Positions 22,111 to 31,930 of a DNA stretch of 64,000 nucleotides are shown here, piece by piece. How positions within the stretch are numbered: the first letter of the stretch is position 1; each line of letters begins with the position of its first letter. The notes under the pieces were generated by a model. The model was not told the DNA's origin. It made no database searches and saw only the letters and a program-made list of their open reading frames with translations. The position numbers and the translations under genes are program-made. The stretch is taken from positions 378,501 through 442,500 of the forward strand of contig JAJNNQ010000142.1 in assembly GCA_027886175.1 (NCBI GenBank), given 5' to 3'. This DNA is from Phylloscopus collybita (Eukaryota; Chordata; Aves; Passeriformes; Phylloscopidae).

Positions 22111-22641
22111 CTGAGATCCAGAAAGTGAAGGAGGTTTAAGTTACTCGAAGGTCTTTCTGGATTTTTTTTTTTGTTCTCATTTGATTTGTTCAGCCCCAGA
22201 TGGTCCAGATTAGCTGAGAGTTTGGAGCTGCAGATTCTCTCCAATCTCCAGTTAAACCGAGCTGTCTGTGAGCTCTCACCAGGTGAAATTATAAATCCCA
22301 GCACAACTGAGGGAGCAGGGAGCCCAGAGAAGGGACTGGGGAGGGGTTTGATTGGTTTTCTCAAGGAGTCCCTGCAGTGGTCTCAGCTCTGCACCTGGCT
22401 GCCACCACACATCTCATCCCAGAGCCCGGAGCTCTGACAAGGGCAGGACTGGAGGAGAGGGTCGGATGCTGATTTAGCAGAGCAGGTGGGGCAGGAGCCC
22501 GAAATCCCAGCCCAGAGTGCCCACGATTTCCTGTATTTAAGGCAAACTCTGGAACTCGTGACACTGCTGGCAGGGACTGCAGCCAAAGCCCTGAACATCC
22601 CTTGTGCCTTTTTCAAATGCAGGGCCCAGCCCAGGGCTGGG

Positions 22642-23309
22642 GTGACGCTGTTACAGATCACAAGGACACCGACTCTGACCTCAGCAGGCTGACAGTGACT
22701 CCATTTATTTTTGGGAATTCCTTCCCTTTTCTCCTGTTCTACAGAGAACAACCCAATGGGTGAAACAAAGACAAACTTCTTCGACGCTGTTCAAGATTAA
22801 CAACGACATGGACTCCGAGGTCAGAAGGCTGAAATGACTCCAAATCAATCTTTATTCCCTGGGAATTTCTTCCCTTGATGCTGTTTTACAAAGAACCCAC
22901 CCAAGGGGTGGAAGAAAGACAAAACTTCTTCGACTGCATTGGTCAAGTCGGAGGGACAGCAAGAGAAGGTCCCTCCCAGGGAAAGGAATGTAAAACATGG
23001 GATATGGTGAGGAAAACGTGTCTGTTGTTGGCAGAACAGTGTCTGGGAAAGAGTTTCAGAGAAACCAAAACATCACAGCACCAACCATGGCTACACACAG
23101 AGAACAACCCAACGGGTGAAACAAAGACAAACTTCTTCACTAACATTGGTCAGAGCAGAGGGACAGCAAGGAGAAGTCCCTCCCAGGGAAAGGGATGCAA
23201 ACAAAGGTCACAGTCAGAAAAACGTGTCTCTGGTTGGCAGAAAACTCTCTGGGAAAAGAGTTTCAGAGAAATCCAAACATCTCAGGCACCGACCAGGGCT
23301 ACACTGGGG
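22642..23309 (-). mobile_element. LTR-B copy split by another LTR-B-like insertion
   Basis: Host LTR-B sequence occupies 22642-22781 (TGACGCTGTTACAGATC to ACAAACTTCTT) and 23097-23309 (ACAGAGAACAACCC to CAGGGCTACA). The 41 bases at 22741-22781 and 23097-23137 are the same host segment present twice, once on each side of the inserted element, with about one mismatch. A normal retroviral insertion would duplicate only 4-6 bases. Confidence 0.75.
22782..23095 (-). mobile_element. Divergent LTR-B subfamily copy inside LTR-B
   Basis: It runs from CGACGCTGTTCAAGATTAAC to ACCATGGCTACA. It has the LTR-B layout but differs throughout, for example GGTGGAAGAAAGACAAAAC where the host type has GGTGAAACAAAGAC, so it is a separate subfamily. 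The full-length copy is about 314 bp. Confidence 0.75.
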
Positions 23310-23976
23310 TTGTTTTTGGGGAGATGAAATGCTGCTGGAGCCTGGCAGTGCTCTTCTCTCAAATATCAAATCCCCCCTGAGCCCCCAAGACACCCCCCCT
23401 GGTGCCCCCCACACCTGCAGAGCTCTGCCCCCACCTGTGCCAAGGTGAGAGGATTTCCCACACTCCAGCCAGGATGAATCTTTATGGCATTATTGACTGG
23501 AGCAGGTCTTGGCCAGACCTTGGTGTTATTGATTTAATGACTCTCTCCTCTCCTCCCTCCCCTCTCTCCCCTGCTCCATCACTAATTCCCGTTTTATTAG
23601 AGCTGCTGGCCCTCCGAGCTTTTTATGGCATTAGCACAAACTTCTCCTGATGAGCATGACCCCATAAATCAGCTGCTGACCGTTCCCGTGCTGAATGGCA
23701 AGGCAATAAATTCAGGGAAATTTGGGGAAGTTAAACTCAGATCCGTTTGCCCTCTATCTCTTGAGTCAACTCATCTCCTTGAACAACTGTGGCAGGCCAT
23801 GAAAAAAGAGAGAGAGAAACATCAGCCAGAGTCCTGAAAGCTGAGAGTGGCTGGTGACAGCGCTGGGAAGGGAAGGAATTCAGCTGGAGTGGGGAAATGG
23901 TGGCACAAGCAGCACCATCCATGAGGGTTCCTGATGTTTATCCTGATTTAAGAGACTTTCCCCATCTTCTCACAGG
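23310..23976. other. Non-coding unique sequence
   Basis: Includes a C-rich stretch near 23370-23410 and a CT-rich stretch near 23540-23575. No gene is supported. Confidence 0.45.
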
Positions 23977-24274
23977 TCACACTCTTAAAGATCACAAGGA
24001 CACAGACTCAGCAGGCTGACAATGACTCCTTTTATTTCCAGCAATTTCTTCCCTTTTATCCTGTTCTACAGAGAACAACCCAGTGGGTGAAACAAAGAGA
24101 AACTTCTTCACTCACATTGGTCAGAGCAGAGGGACAGCAAGGAGAAGTCCCTCCCAGGGAAAGGAATGCAAACAAAGGTCACAGTCAGAAAAACGTGTCT
24201 CTGGTTGGCAGAAAACTCTCTGGGAAAAGAGTTTCAGAGAAACCAAAACATCTCAGGCACCAAGCAGGGCTACA
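23977..24274 (-). mobile_element. LTR-B solo LTR
   Basis: It runs from about TCACACTCTTAAAGATCAC to CAGGGCTACA, the reverse complement of the LTR-B consensus, with the antisense CCAAT region near 24116. The terminal TGACGC is altered at the left edge and I find no clean target duplication. Confidence 0.85.
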
Positions 24275-24526
24275 TCCCTCCCAGGAGGGAATGAAGAGTG
24301 GAGATCAGAGCAATGTCCTGGGGAGGGGAGGGACGGGTCACCCTCCCTGTGAGCAGAGCCGGGCAGGGCTGGTGGCACTCGGGAGTGGGGGCCATCCCTG
24401 ATTTTTTAGGATTTTTCCTCAGATGCTTCCCAAAGGTGTGGAGGCCCCTGGGCTCTGCAGCTGGGAGACGTGGAAATCAGAGGTGAACACTCACGCTTTC
24501 GATGAAGAACAAATTCTCCTAATTGT
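24275..24526. other. Non-coding unique sequence
   Basis: GC-rich with no repeats shared with other parts of the window. Confidence 0.4.
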
Positions 24527-24740
24527 TGTGGGTGATTTTTTTTGTTGTTGTTTGTTTGTTTGATTGTGGGTTTGTTTTCTTGGTGGTTGTTTTTTTGGGG
24601 TTTTTGGGTTTTTTTTTGTTTGTTTGTTTGTTTTGGTTTTTTGTTGTTTTGTTGGGGTTTTTTTGTTTTTTGGGTTTTTTTGGGTTTGGGGGTTTTTTGT
24701 TTGTTTGTTTGTTTGTTTTGGGGTTTTTTTGGGGGGGCAG
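24527..24740. repeat. (GTTT)n-type T/G-rich simple repeat
   Basis: About 210 bp almost free of A and C on the plus strand, built from GTTT tetramers with T and G runs. It is like the array at 20176 in opposite orientation. Confidence 0.95.
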
Positions 24741-24762
24741 ATTTTCTGCCATAAATTATTCT

Positions 24763-24795
24763 CTAACAAAACATCTCAGGCACCAACCTGGGCTA
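24763..24795 (-). mobile_element. LTR-B 5'-end fragment
   Basis: ACAAAACATCTCAGGCACC then AACCTGGGCTACA is the last ~33 bp of an antisense LTR-B. It follows the GTTT repeat immediately, so the rest of the LTR may have been replaced by repeat expansion or deleted. Confidence 0.65.
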
Positions 24796-24995
24796 CATCA
24801 CGGGCACGGAGCTGCTGGTGCTGCAGGTGTGGGAGCACCCTCAGCACGGACTGGCAGCACCACCTGCCCAGGTGTAAACCCACGTGTACACCTGGGTGTG
24901 AACCTGGTGTGGCTGCTCTGGCTCTGCTCTGTGGTGGCTTTGGAGATGAGCAAACTGAGCCCTGTCTCCAGCAGCCAGGAGATCTGTCAGACCCA

Positions 24996-25305
24996 GGTCT
25001 GATGGGTCACATCTGGCTCTGATGGGTCAGATCTGGGTCTGGTGGGTCAGATCTGGGTCCAGTGGGTCACATCTGGGTCCAATGGGTCAGGTCTGGCTCT
25101 GATGGGTCAGATCTGGGTCCAATGGGTCAGGTCTGGCTCTGAGGGGTCAGATGTCTGTCCAATGGGTCAGATCTGGATCTGATGGGTCAGATCTGGCTCT
25201 GATGGCTCAGCTCTGGGTCTGATGGGTCAGATCCGGGTCTGATGGATCAGACCTGGTTCTGATGGGTCAGACCTGCGTCCAATAGGTCAGATCTGTCGGA
25301 TCAGC
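24996..25305. repeat. Minisatellite, 20-bp unit, ~15 copies
   Basis: Units are variants of GATGGGTCAGATCTGGGTCT with substitutions such as TGGCTC, AATGGG and GTCCAA. Array length is close to a multiple of 20 bp. Confidence 0.95.
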
Positions 25306-25539
25306 AGCGTCAGAGCTCCAAATGCAAATTCCCGGCTTTGAGCTGAGCGTGATTTCCATGCCGATGGCTGAGGGAACAGAGCTTCCTGAGCTTCCTGCGG
25401 CCTCCCGCAGCATCCTGGGGAAGCTCCCCGGGTTGGGAACAGGCTCCCTGAAATATTCATGTCGTGAATAATGAATCACTGGGCAGGCAATGAGCTCCTG
25501 CTACAACAATCCCGAGCAGCTCCGGCTCAGGCACATCCC

Positions 25540-25890
25540 AGTGATTATTTGGCCATTAACTTTAGTAAACATAAGAATGTGAAGAGAAAAGAAAGGAGAT
25601 CTGTAATTTCTCCATTATTTAGCTTTGTTTTAAATGAAGCCCTTGGAAAGATGTATATCATTTCAATTTTAGTTCCAGAGGCTTTTATGTAAATTAATTG
25701 CATTAGAGAATTGGCAGGAACATTTATTCAATTTCCAACAGCCGTGATTATGAGCTTTACATTAATATAACAACAATTTAACAGTGGCTGATAGATGGGA
25801 CACAACCATGTAATTATCAAAAGTGAGCCACTTTCTTGATCTCTAATTAGTTCTATAAGCAAACACGGTTCTTGCTGGAACTAATTGGTG
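25540..25890. promoter_or_regulatory. Candidate CNE-like island
   Basis: Strikingly AT-rich and repeat-free, with GGCCATTAAC, GTAAATTAATTGCATTAG, GAGCTTTACATTAATATAAC, CATGTAATTATC and TCTCTAATTAG. Several TAAT cores lie within 250 bp, as is typical of conserved developmental enhancers. No open frame persists. Function is inferred. Confidence 0.4.
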
Positions 25891-26010
25891 GCTTGCAGCT
25901 GGAGCCAGGTGAGCAGGGCTGGGGTTCAGGTGCTCAGCTGAGGATTTGGCTGTTCCCTGGTCCTGTGGGCTGCCCTGTTCCATTCCTGGTGCTGAGGAGA
26001 AGAGGGGCTC

Positions 26011-26309
26011 TGCAGCCCTGGTTGGTGCCTGAGATGTTTTGGTTTCTCTGAAACTCTTTTCCCAGAGAGTTTTCTGCCAACCAGAGACACGTTTTTCTGA
26101 CTGTGACCTTTGTTTGCATTCCTTTCCCTGGGAGGGACTTCTCCTTGCTGTCCCTCTGCTCTGACCAATGTCAGTGAAGAAGTTTGTCTTTGTTTCACCC
26201 TTTGGGTTGTTCTCTGTAGAACAGGATAGAAGGGAAGAAATTCCCAGAAATAAACGGAGTCACTGTCAGCCTGCTGAAGTCTGTGTCCTTGTGGTCTTGA
26301 ACAGCGTCA
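26011..26309 (+). mobile_element. Solo LTR-B with 5-bp target duplication
   Basis: TGCAGCCCTGGTTGGTGCC starts at 26011 and the element ends GAACAGCGTCA at 26309. GGGCT lies at 26005-26009 and at 26310-26314, with one extra C (26010) between the left duplication and the TG. CCAAT (26164), AGGATAGAAGGG and GAAATAAACGGAG are all in place. Confidence 0.9.
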
Positions 26310-26514
26310 GGGCTTGTGCACACCAGGGGAACCACCCCACCCTGCCTCCCCTTTCTTCTTTTTGAGTAATTCAGACCTGTTTTATAGCATTTTATATAGT
26401 TATATGGTTAAAGTATCTATATAGGTAAAGTATAATCTACAGGAACCCATCCTCCACATCTGCCCTGTCCTGAGCCCTCTGCACCACAGAACCCCAGGGA
26501 TGACCCCCAGTGCC

Positions 26515-26825
26515 TCGTTGAAAAGTCTGTTTACTTTTGTCACCGCAGCGTAAATTGCGTTTCGCAGCTCTTTATCGCCTCTGTCCTCTTCAGAAATTCC
26601 TTCTCTCATTAGAGCAAACCAAATTACCCAGCGAGCGGCGCTTTGTTCCGATTGAATCTGAGCAATTGGCCCGGCGCTAATTGCTCCAGGGCAACTTCCA
26701 CGATCTATCAAGATCATACCCAGGCAGCACTAATGCATTTAGTGGGGAACTTTATTGAATTTATGAAGCCTTTGGCCCGGTGCAGCTTCTCACAAACGCG
26801 TTTTGTGAATATGACAGGTCCCGGC
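26515..26825. promoter_or_regulatory. Candidate CNE-like island with a small inverted repeat
   Basis: Repeat-free sequence with TGTTTACTTTTGTC, GCGTAAATTGCGTTTCGC, AACCAAATTACCC and ACTAATGCATTTAG. GAGCAATT (26660-26667) and AATTGCTC (26679-26686) form 8-bp arms around an 11-base centre, a possible paired homeodomain or HMG site. Inference from texture. Confidence 0.35.
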
Positions 26826-26984
26826 CAGTGAATTCCTGCCTCGTTACCGGGGCTCTGCGATGGAGCTCACGGCTCCTGCCAGGGCCATTATCCCCTGCAG
26901 CAAAGCAGGGCTGGCATTTCCTGCAGCTCTGCACAGATCTCGGCCTCCAGCCACCCTCTGACCCTGAGATTCCTCTGGAAACTC

Positions 26985-27330
26985 AGCCTGTTCCATCCCT
27001 TGATGCAAGGTGTGCCTGCTCTGGCAGGAAAAGTTTCTGTGATTCCTCTGGAACCTGAGCTTTTCCCATCCTTTGGGAGCTGCTCTGGCAGAAAAAGTTT
27101 CTGTGATTCCTCTAGAACCTGAGCTATTTCCATCCTTTGGGAGCTGCTCTGGCAGAAAAAGTTTCTGTCATTCCTCTAGAACCTGAGCTATTTCCATCCC
27201 TTGGGAGCTGCTGTGGCAGGAAAGGGGTTTCTGTGATTCCTCCTGGAACCTGAGCTTGTTCCATCCCATGAGGCCAGCTGGGAGCTGGTCTGGCAGGAAA
27301 AGTTTCTGTGATTCCTCTGGAACCTGAGTG
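26985..27330. repeat. Minisatellite, ~63-75 bp unit, part one
   Basis: Units contain GATTCCTCTGGAACCTGAGC, TTTTCCCATCCTTTGGGAGC and TGCTCTGGCAGGAAAAGTTTC. Anchors fall near 27048, 27111, 27174, 27240 and 27320. The array resumes at 27560-27715 after an A-rich insert and an LTR-B fragment. Confidence 0.92.
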
Positions 27331-27339
27331 TAAAATAGT

Positions 27340-27495
27340 ATTTAAAAAAAAAGGGAAACAAAAACACGCACACCCCCCCCCCCCCCAAAAAAAAAACAAC
27401 AACAAAAAAAAACACAAACAAAAAACCAAACAAAAACAACAACAAAAACAAACAAACAAAAAAAACCCCACCAAAAAACCCAACCCCAACCAAAA
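27340..27495. repeat. A/C-rich low-complexity insert with poly(C)
   Basis: A C run of about 15 near 27374-27388 is followed by A runs and AAAC/AACA units. It splits the 63-bp minisatellite. Confidence 0.9.
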
Positions 27496-27560
27496 ATAAA
27501 CAAAGTCACTGTCAGCCTTATAAGTCAAAGCCTGTGTCGTCGTAATCTTCGGCAGTGTCA
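27496..27560 (+). mobile_element. LTR-B 3'-end fragment
   Basis: ATAAACAAAGTCACTGTCAG and CTTATAAGTCAAAGCCTGTG match the LTR-B 3' end and are followed by a decayed TCGGCAGTGTCA. The A/C-rich tract sits where the 5' part should be, so a repeat may have expanded inside the LTR. Confidence 0.65.
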
Positions 27561-27715
27561 GCTTTTCCCATCCCTTAGGAGCTGGTGTGACAGGAAAGGT
27601 GTTTCTGTAATTCCTCCTGGAACCTGAGCTTGTTCCATCCCTTGGGAGCTGCTCTGGCAGGAAAGGTTTCTGTGATTCCCCTGGAACCTGAGCTTTTCCC
27701 ATTCCCTGCTGTGAC
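27561..27715. repeat. Minisatellite, ~63-bp unit, part two
   Basis: Two to three further copies of the unit described at 26985, including the GTTCCATCCCTTGGGAGC variant. Confidence 0.9.
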
Positions 27716-28119
27716 AGGACAGGTGTTTCCCACTGTCGCAGTCGACACAGACACTGCACTCGAGGTGCTTCATTACAATCATCAGGAGGCTTCAAGCATC
27801 AGCATCTTGATACCCAAAAAGTCTCCCCTGTACCTTTTCTCTGTATCTCCCACGAGCAGCTCCACACAGCTCCGGCTCTGTCTCTCTCCTTCAGTTCTGG
27901 TGGCTCCTTCCTGTCCCTGGCAGGGCCCCCTCACCCTGTCTGTCCCACCTGCAGCAGCTCAGCTTTGCTGGCCCTGGCAGCACCTCCTGTCCCTGCTCTG
28001 CACAGCCCAGCCAGCAGCCTCCAGCTGACCCTGCCCAGCTCACTCACCCTTTATCACACCCATGGCTGTCAGGGCGGGGCTGTTCTACTCCAGGGTAATT
28101 AACACAGCTGTAATTATCA
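27716..28119. other. Non-coding unique sequence
   Basis: Unremarkable, C-rich between 27900 and 28030. Confidence 0.4.
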
Positions 28120-28330
28120 CAGAGGGGAGACTGCCCTCAGCAGCGTCTCCTTTGGTCTCCCCACAATTCCCCATTTCTTTTTTTTCTAATTAAACATTTC
28201 TAGAAACACACGCTTAGATAAATTGACATTATAACATTCAAATACTACATACAAATGCTGTCTCCAGTTTCTTCTGTAAGATATCAGAGGGGAGACTGCC
28301 CTCAGCAGCATCTCCTTTGGTCTCCCCACA
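28120..28330. repeat. 119-bp AT-rich insert between 46-bp direct repeats
   Basis: CAGAGGGGAGACTGCCCTCA begins a 46-bp segment at 28120-28165 that recurs at 28285-28330 with a single G/A difference. Between them lie 119 bp of AT-rich sequence (CTAATTAAACATTTC, AAATTGACATTATAAC) unlike the flanks. The insert does not match any other part of the window. Confidence 0.85.
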
Positions 28331-28994
28331 TCCCACCTCCCCCCGTGCAGGAGAAGTTGTCTGCCAGCAAACCCAACTGCTTGCACAGCCCCTGTGATTA
28401 TTCACCGGGCTTTTGTGGCTGACCAGAGCAGCTCCGTTTGTGATTTATCAGGAATTCCCTCCTGTTTTCTCCCTGGCATCAGCTGCAGCATCTGCTCCTG
28501 GTTTGCAGGGGCATTTATTTCATGCAGAAATCATGCACTGATTGATGGCAGAGCGGTTGGCACGTGCAGCAATTGTTGAGAAGCCAGAGATAAAATCGGA
28601 GAAGAGGAGAAGAAAATGCAGCCTTTAATAAGTTTTTATTATCTCCCCCAAATATTAAAGCATCAGCTGGACTCAGGTTTGTGTCCTAGATGTGCCTCTC
28701 TCACCTCTGGCTGAATTACATTCAGCCAAGGAGTGAGCAATGAGAAAATAATAATCTGATTAAGGGAGGAGAGGTCCTGCCTGGAAGAGTGGAATTATTG
28801 GGGCTGGCAGGTGGCCAGCAGGGAGGGCCCGTGGCCGGGGGCCAGCCAGGGGTGTGATGGATCAGCCCCCTGATGGAGGGTGACAAATCCCAGCCCCTGC
28901 TCCCTCCTGGGGAAATCCCAGCCCTGAACTCCCCCTGCCGAGCTCCAGCCCCGTTACCTGCCAGGACCTTCTGCCCAGCGGGGTGGGAAAAGCC
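28331..28994. other. Non-coding unique sequence
   Basis: No gene supported. The last ~250 bp are GC-rich. Confidence 0.45.
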
Positions 28995-29854
28995 TGTCAT
29001 GGCTTGTAGAGCCAGGGGTATGTGTTCTATTTCATCTCTTAAAAGCAGTTGGGGAGATGTTTTTCTTTATCTCTTGTAACTCTGGGGGGAGAGCAGTGGA
29101 TGCCTTTTGATAATGGGCCATTAACACCTCCCCAGGCTGTGCCCTCCCCAAACTAACACCTCCACATTCCATCATCCCAGGGTGGGATGCTCCAGCCAGT
29201 GCGGGGAGCCAACCATTCCCACCTGGATAAAACTGAGACACAGGAACACAGAAAGGATTCAGCTTCACCCGATTCCTGGAGGAAGACTGGACCCTTCTCA
29301 CCATCCCTGGACCCTTCTCACCATCCCTGGACACATCTCACCACCACTGGACCCTTCTCACCACCCCTGGACCCTTCTCACCATCCCTGGACCCTTCTCA
29401 CCACCACTGGACCCTTCTCACCACCCCTGGACCCTTCTCACCACCCCTGGACCCTTCTCACCACCCCTGGACCCTTCTCACCATCACTGGACCCTTGTTC
29501 TACAGGATCATCTCTGCCCCACCAGAACCACCTCTGCCACTCCAGCAGGACTCACTTTGGGGCTGCTCCCAACCCCCTGACCAACAGGGTGTCAGGTTGG
29601 AGCTCTGACTCTGTCAGGGTTCTCCAGGATTGCTGTTTGTTTGTTTGCTGGTTTGGTTGGATGATTTTGTTTTTTCTACTCCATTTGTATTGTTAATATT
29701 CCCAGTAAAGAACTGTTATTCCCATTCCCAAATCTTTGCCTGAAAGCCCTTGATTGCAAAATTATAATTTGGCGGGGGTGAGGGGTTTACATTCCCCATT
29801 CCAAGGGAAACTCCAGCTTTCCCTGGCAGAGACCTGTCTGTCCAAACCAAGACA
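28995..29854 (+). mobile_element. Complete solo LTR-A (860 bp)
   Basis: It starts TGTCATGGCTTGTAGAGCC and ends AAACCAAGACA. Flanks AAGCC (28990-28994) and CAGCC (29855-29859) are a 5-bp duplication with one mismatch. In this sense orientation the order is U3, GGATAAAACTGAGACAC (TATA-like, near 29225), the VNTR, CCCAGTAAAGAACTG (polyadenylation signal, near 29702), and U5. Confidence 0.9.
29291..29490. repeat. 20-bp VNTR in LTR-A, 10 full units
   Basis: Units of ACCCTTCTCACCATCCCTGG start at 29291 and every 20 bp to 29471. This is the largest VNTR among the LTR-A copies here. One unit has ACACATCTC instead of ACCCTTCTC. Confidence 0.95.
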
Positions 29855-29859
29855 CAGCC

Positions 29860-31300
29860 CCATGTGGTTCCTTCTGCTCCCTGCAAACAGAAGGGATTAT
29901 TCCTGATCATTCCTGATAATCAGGAATTCCCCCTGTGTGGGATCCACTTCCAGGGATGTTCAGGCTCGTTCCCACTGGCAGAATTTCTTCCATCCTTGCT
30001 TTACCCGCAGAAGAATGAGCTGGGGTTGGAAATGTGTCTGCAGGATGGTTCAGGGCTGTCTGGGATCCACCATTCCCCGTTTTCACAGCCAGGGAACTTT
30101 TCCCAGCTGGAGCAACAGGGAAGGAAGGATTCCCCCAGGGGTGGAGGTGCAGAGGGGCTGCTGGAGGTGCTCAGGAACCTCTGGGCTCTGTCCCTGCTGA
30201 GCTTTGGGGCTTTCCTGGTGCCCCAGGAGCAGCCAGACCCGTGGGCTGGCTGAGGAAAACATGGAATAACCAATCCAGAGCTCAGAAAACCAACAGGAAT
30301 GAGGATTTGGGGCAGGCTGGTATTCACCCTAAACCAGGAGTGTCTGATCAATCTCTGAATGGCTTTGGGGGATTTTCAGCCCTTTTGGATGGGAAAGACC
30401 CAATGGGTTCTTTTAAAAGTGTTCAGACACTCTGAAAATGCAAGTTCATTGGTTTTTTTCCTTTTTTTTCCTGGGGAAGTGGAGATGAAATCCATGTCCC
30501 CCATCAGGTCCAGGCTGTGAGGGAAATCCTCCCTGCCCGTTCCCAGTAAAGCCCAGCTGGCAGCTCCAGCCTGGTGGGGTTCAGCTCCCAAGAGCAGCCC
30601 AGGAATGGGAATTAATGCTGGACCCAGCCCCACCCAACAGGGGAAATCTGGAGTGATTTCACCAGGGGGCTATAATAGACCATAATAATCAGGCATAATT
30701 ATGAACCTTGCATTATTACAAAAACGAGCCTGGCTGAAGCAAACTTTGCTCTGCATTTTAAGGATTTGCCTTTTTATTTTAAAGTGCTTGTCCTTTTCCC
30801 CCGAGTGAATGCAATTTATAGCTCTCCTTGACCTTTAGATAACAGCGAATGCTGTTATTTTTTTTGCTCTATTAATCCTCTTATCTTCCTGCCTGTGAAC
30901 TATTGTTCACCCTGCGTTGGCCACTGGTACAAATTGTGCCCTGAAATCCAAATACACACAGGGAAAAAAAAATAAAAAAAAAGGAGAGAGAACAGAGCAA
31001 ATGATGTCTGGAATGAGCTCAGTAATTTCCATTGTGATCACTTGGGCAGGTCCAGCTTGTGAACTGAGCCACTGAAGGAGGAACAGAACCCCCCAGCTTG
31101 TGTTTGAAGTCACTGGGAGAGAGAAAAACAGCAGCACCAGCCCGATTTCATATTCTCTCTCCTCTCCACGTGTTTACAGTTTTGCTCTTTTAATTTTCCT
31201 TAGAAAGCCACCCCCAGTGAGATTGCGCAAGTAATTCTTCCGAACGGCAACAAATCAAATTTATTTATTATTTATTTATTTAAAAATTATTTATTATCTG
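29860..31300. other. Non-coding unique sequence with an AT-rich island
   Basis: About 30665-30900 (CCATAATAATCAGGC, GCATAATTATGAACC, TGCATTATTAC) resembles the CNE-like islands; A/T-rich TTTATTTATT repeats lead into the hairpin at 31301. No coding gene is supported. Confidence 0.4.
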
Positions 31301-31341
31301 TGATAACCAGGCCCAAAATTTATTATTGGGCCTGGTTATCA
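31301..31341. repeat. Perfect 16-bp inverted repeat (hairpin)
   Basis: TGATAACCAGGCCCAA (31301-31316) and TTGGGCCTGGTTATCA (31326-31341) are exact reverse complements around a 9-base loop. The stem is GC-containing and lies just after an AT-rich TTATTTATT tract. It could be an old terminator-like or transposon-end palindrome, or simply a cruciform-prone site. No flanking terminal repeats were found. Confidence 0.9.
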
Positions 31342-31649
31342 GTCCTGCCCATGGAGGATTCCCTCGGGTGCTGCCTCCTCTTTGCTTTCCAGCAAATGTT
31401 TTTATTTATTGCTGCGTTGGGAGGAACCTCACTGCAGCCTCTCACCAATGGTTTTTCCACATCTTAAAGCCAGGAAATCTCCAGTGAACCTTAACCAGTG
31501 CAGTGAAGGGGAAAACCTCGCTGGCTGAGGTGAAACACAGAAACCCTTGGGGTGATAAATAAAACTTTCAGAGTATTTTTTTTTTTTTTTTATCCAGTTG
31601 TTTGGCTTTTACCTCTTAGAAGGGTCAAGCTGGAGGCTGCTCAGGTAAA

Positions 31650-31766
31650 ATGAAAGTGAAGCCTCTGCTGACCGTCCTGGCAGGGATTCTGCTCCTGGGC
31701 TCATGCCTCACTGCAGATCAGCGAGGGTTTAATGAAAGTTGTATGAAAGTTGAAGGAGTGCCCCAG
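31650..31766 (+). CDS. Possible first coding exon of a small secreted protein (tentative)
   Basis: From ATG at 31650 the frame gives MKVKPLLTVLAGILLLGSCL, a textbook signal peptide with a basic n-region, a leucine-rich core and a likely cleavage after LTA. About 17 residues follow, with one cysteine in the NESCMKVEGVPQ segment. The frame then meets CCCCAG|GTAAAT, a good donor site in phase 0, at 31766/31767. A polypyrimidine run ending ATCCAG lies at 31575-31596, and ATAAATAAAA near 31555 could act as a TATA box. The 39-codon length suits exon 1 of a small cysteine-rich secreted protein. I cannot identify the family and found no convincing second exon. A chance frame is quite possible. Confidence 0.28.
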
Positions 31767-31870
31767 GTAAATCTGAAACCCCTCAGAAGTGCTGTGAGCA
31801 GCTTTTGGAGCTGGGCTCTCCGGGCTGGGGCTGGCACATCCTGCTCACTGTGAGGTGGGAGAGGAGCAGC

Positions 31871-31871
31871 G

Positions 31872-31924
<53 letters not shown>

Positions 31925-31930
31925 TAGGAA
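31871..31930. repeat. (GGCACA)n hexamer, ~9 copies
   Basis: A perfect GGCACA run ending in GGCATAGG. The minus strand read as PVPVPV is an artefact. Confidence 0.95.
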
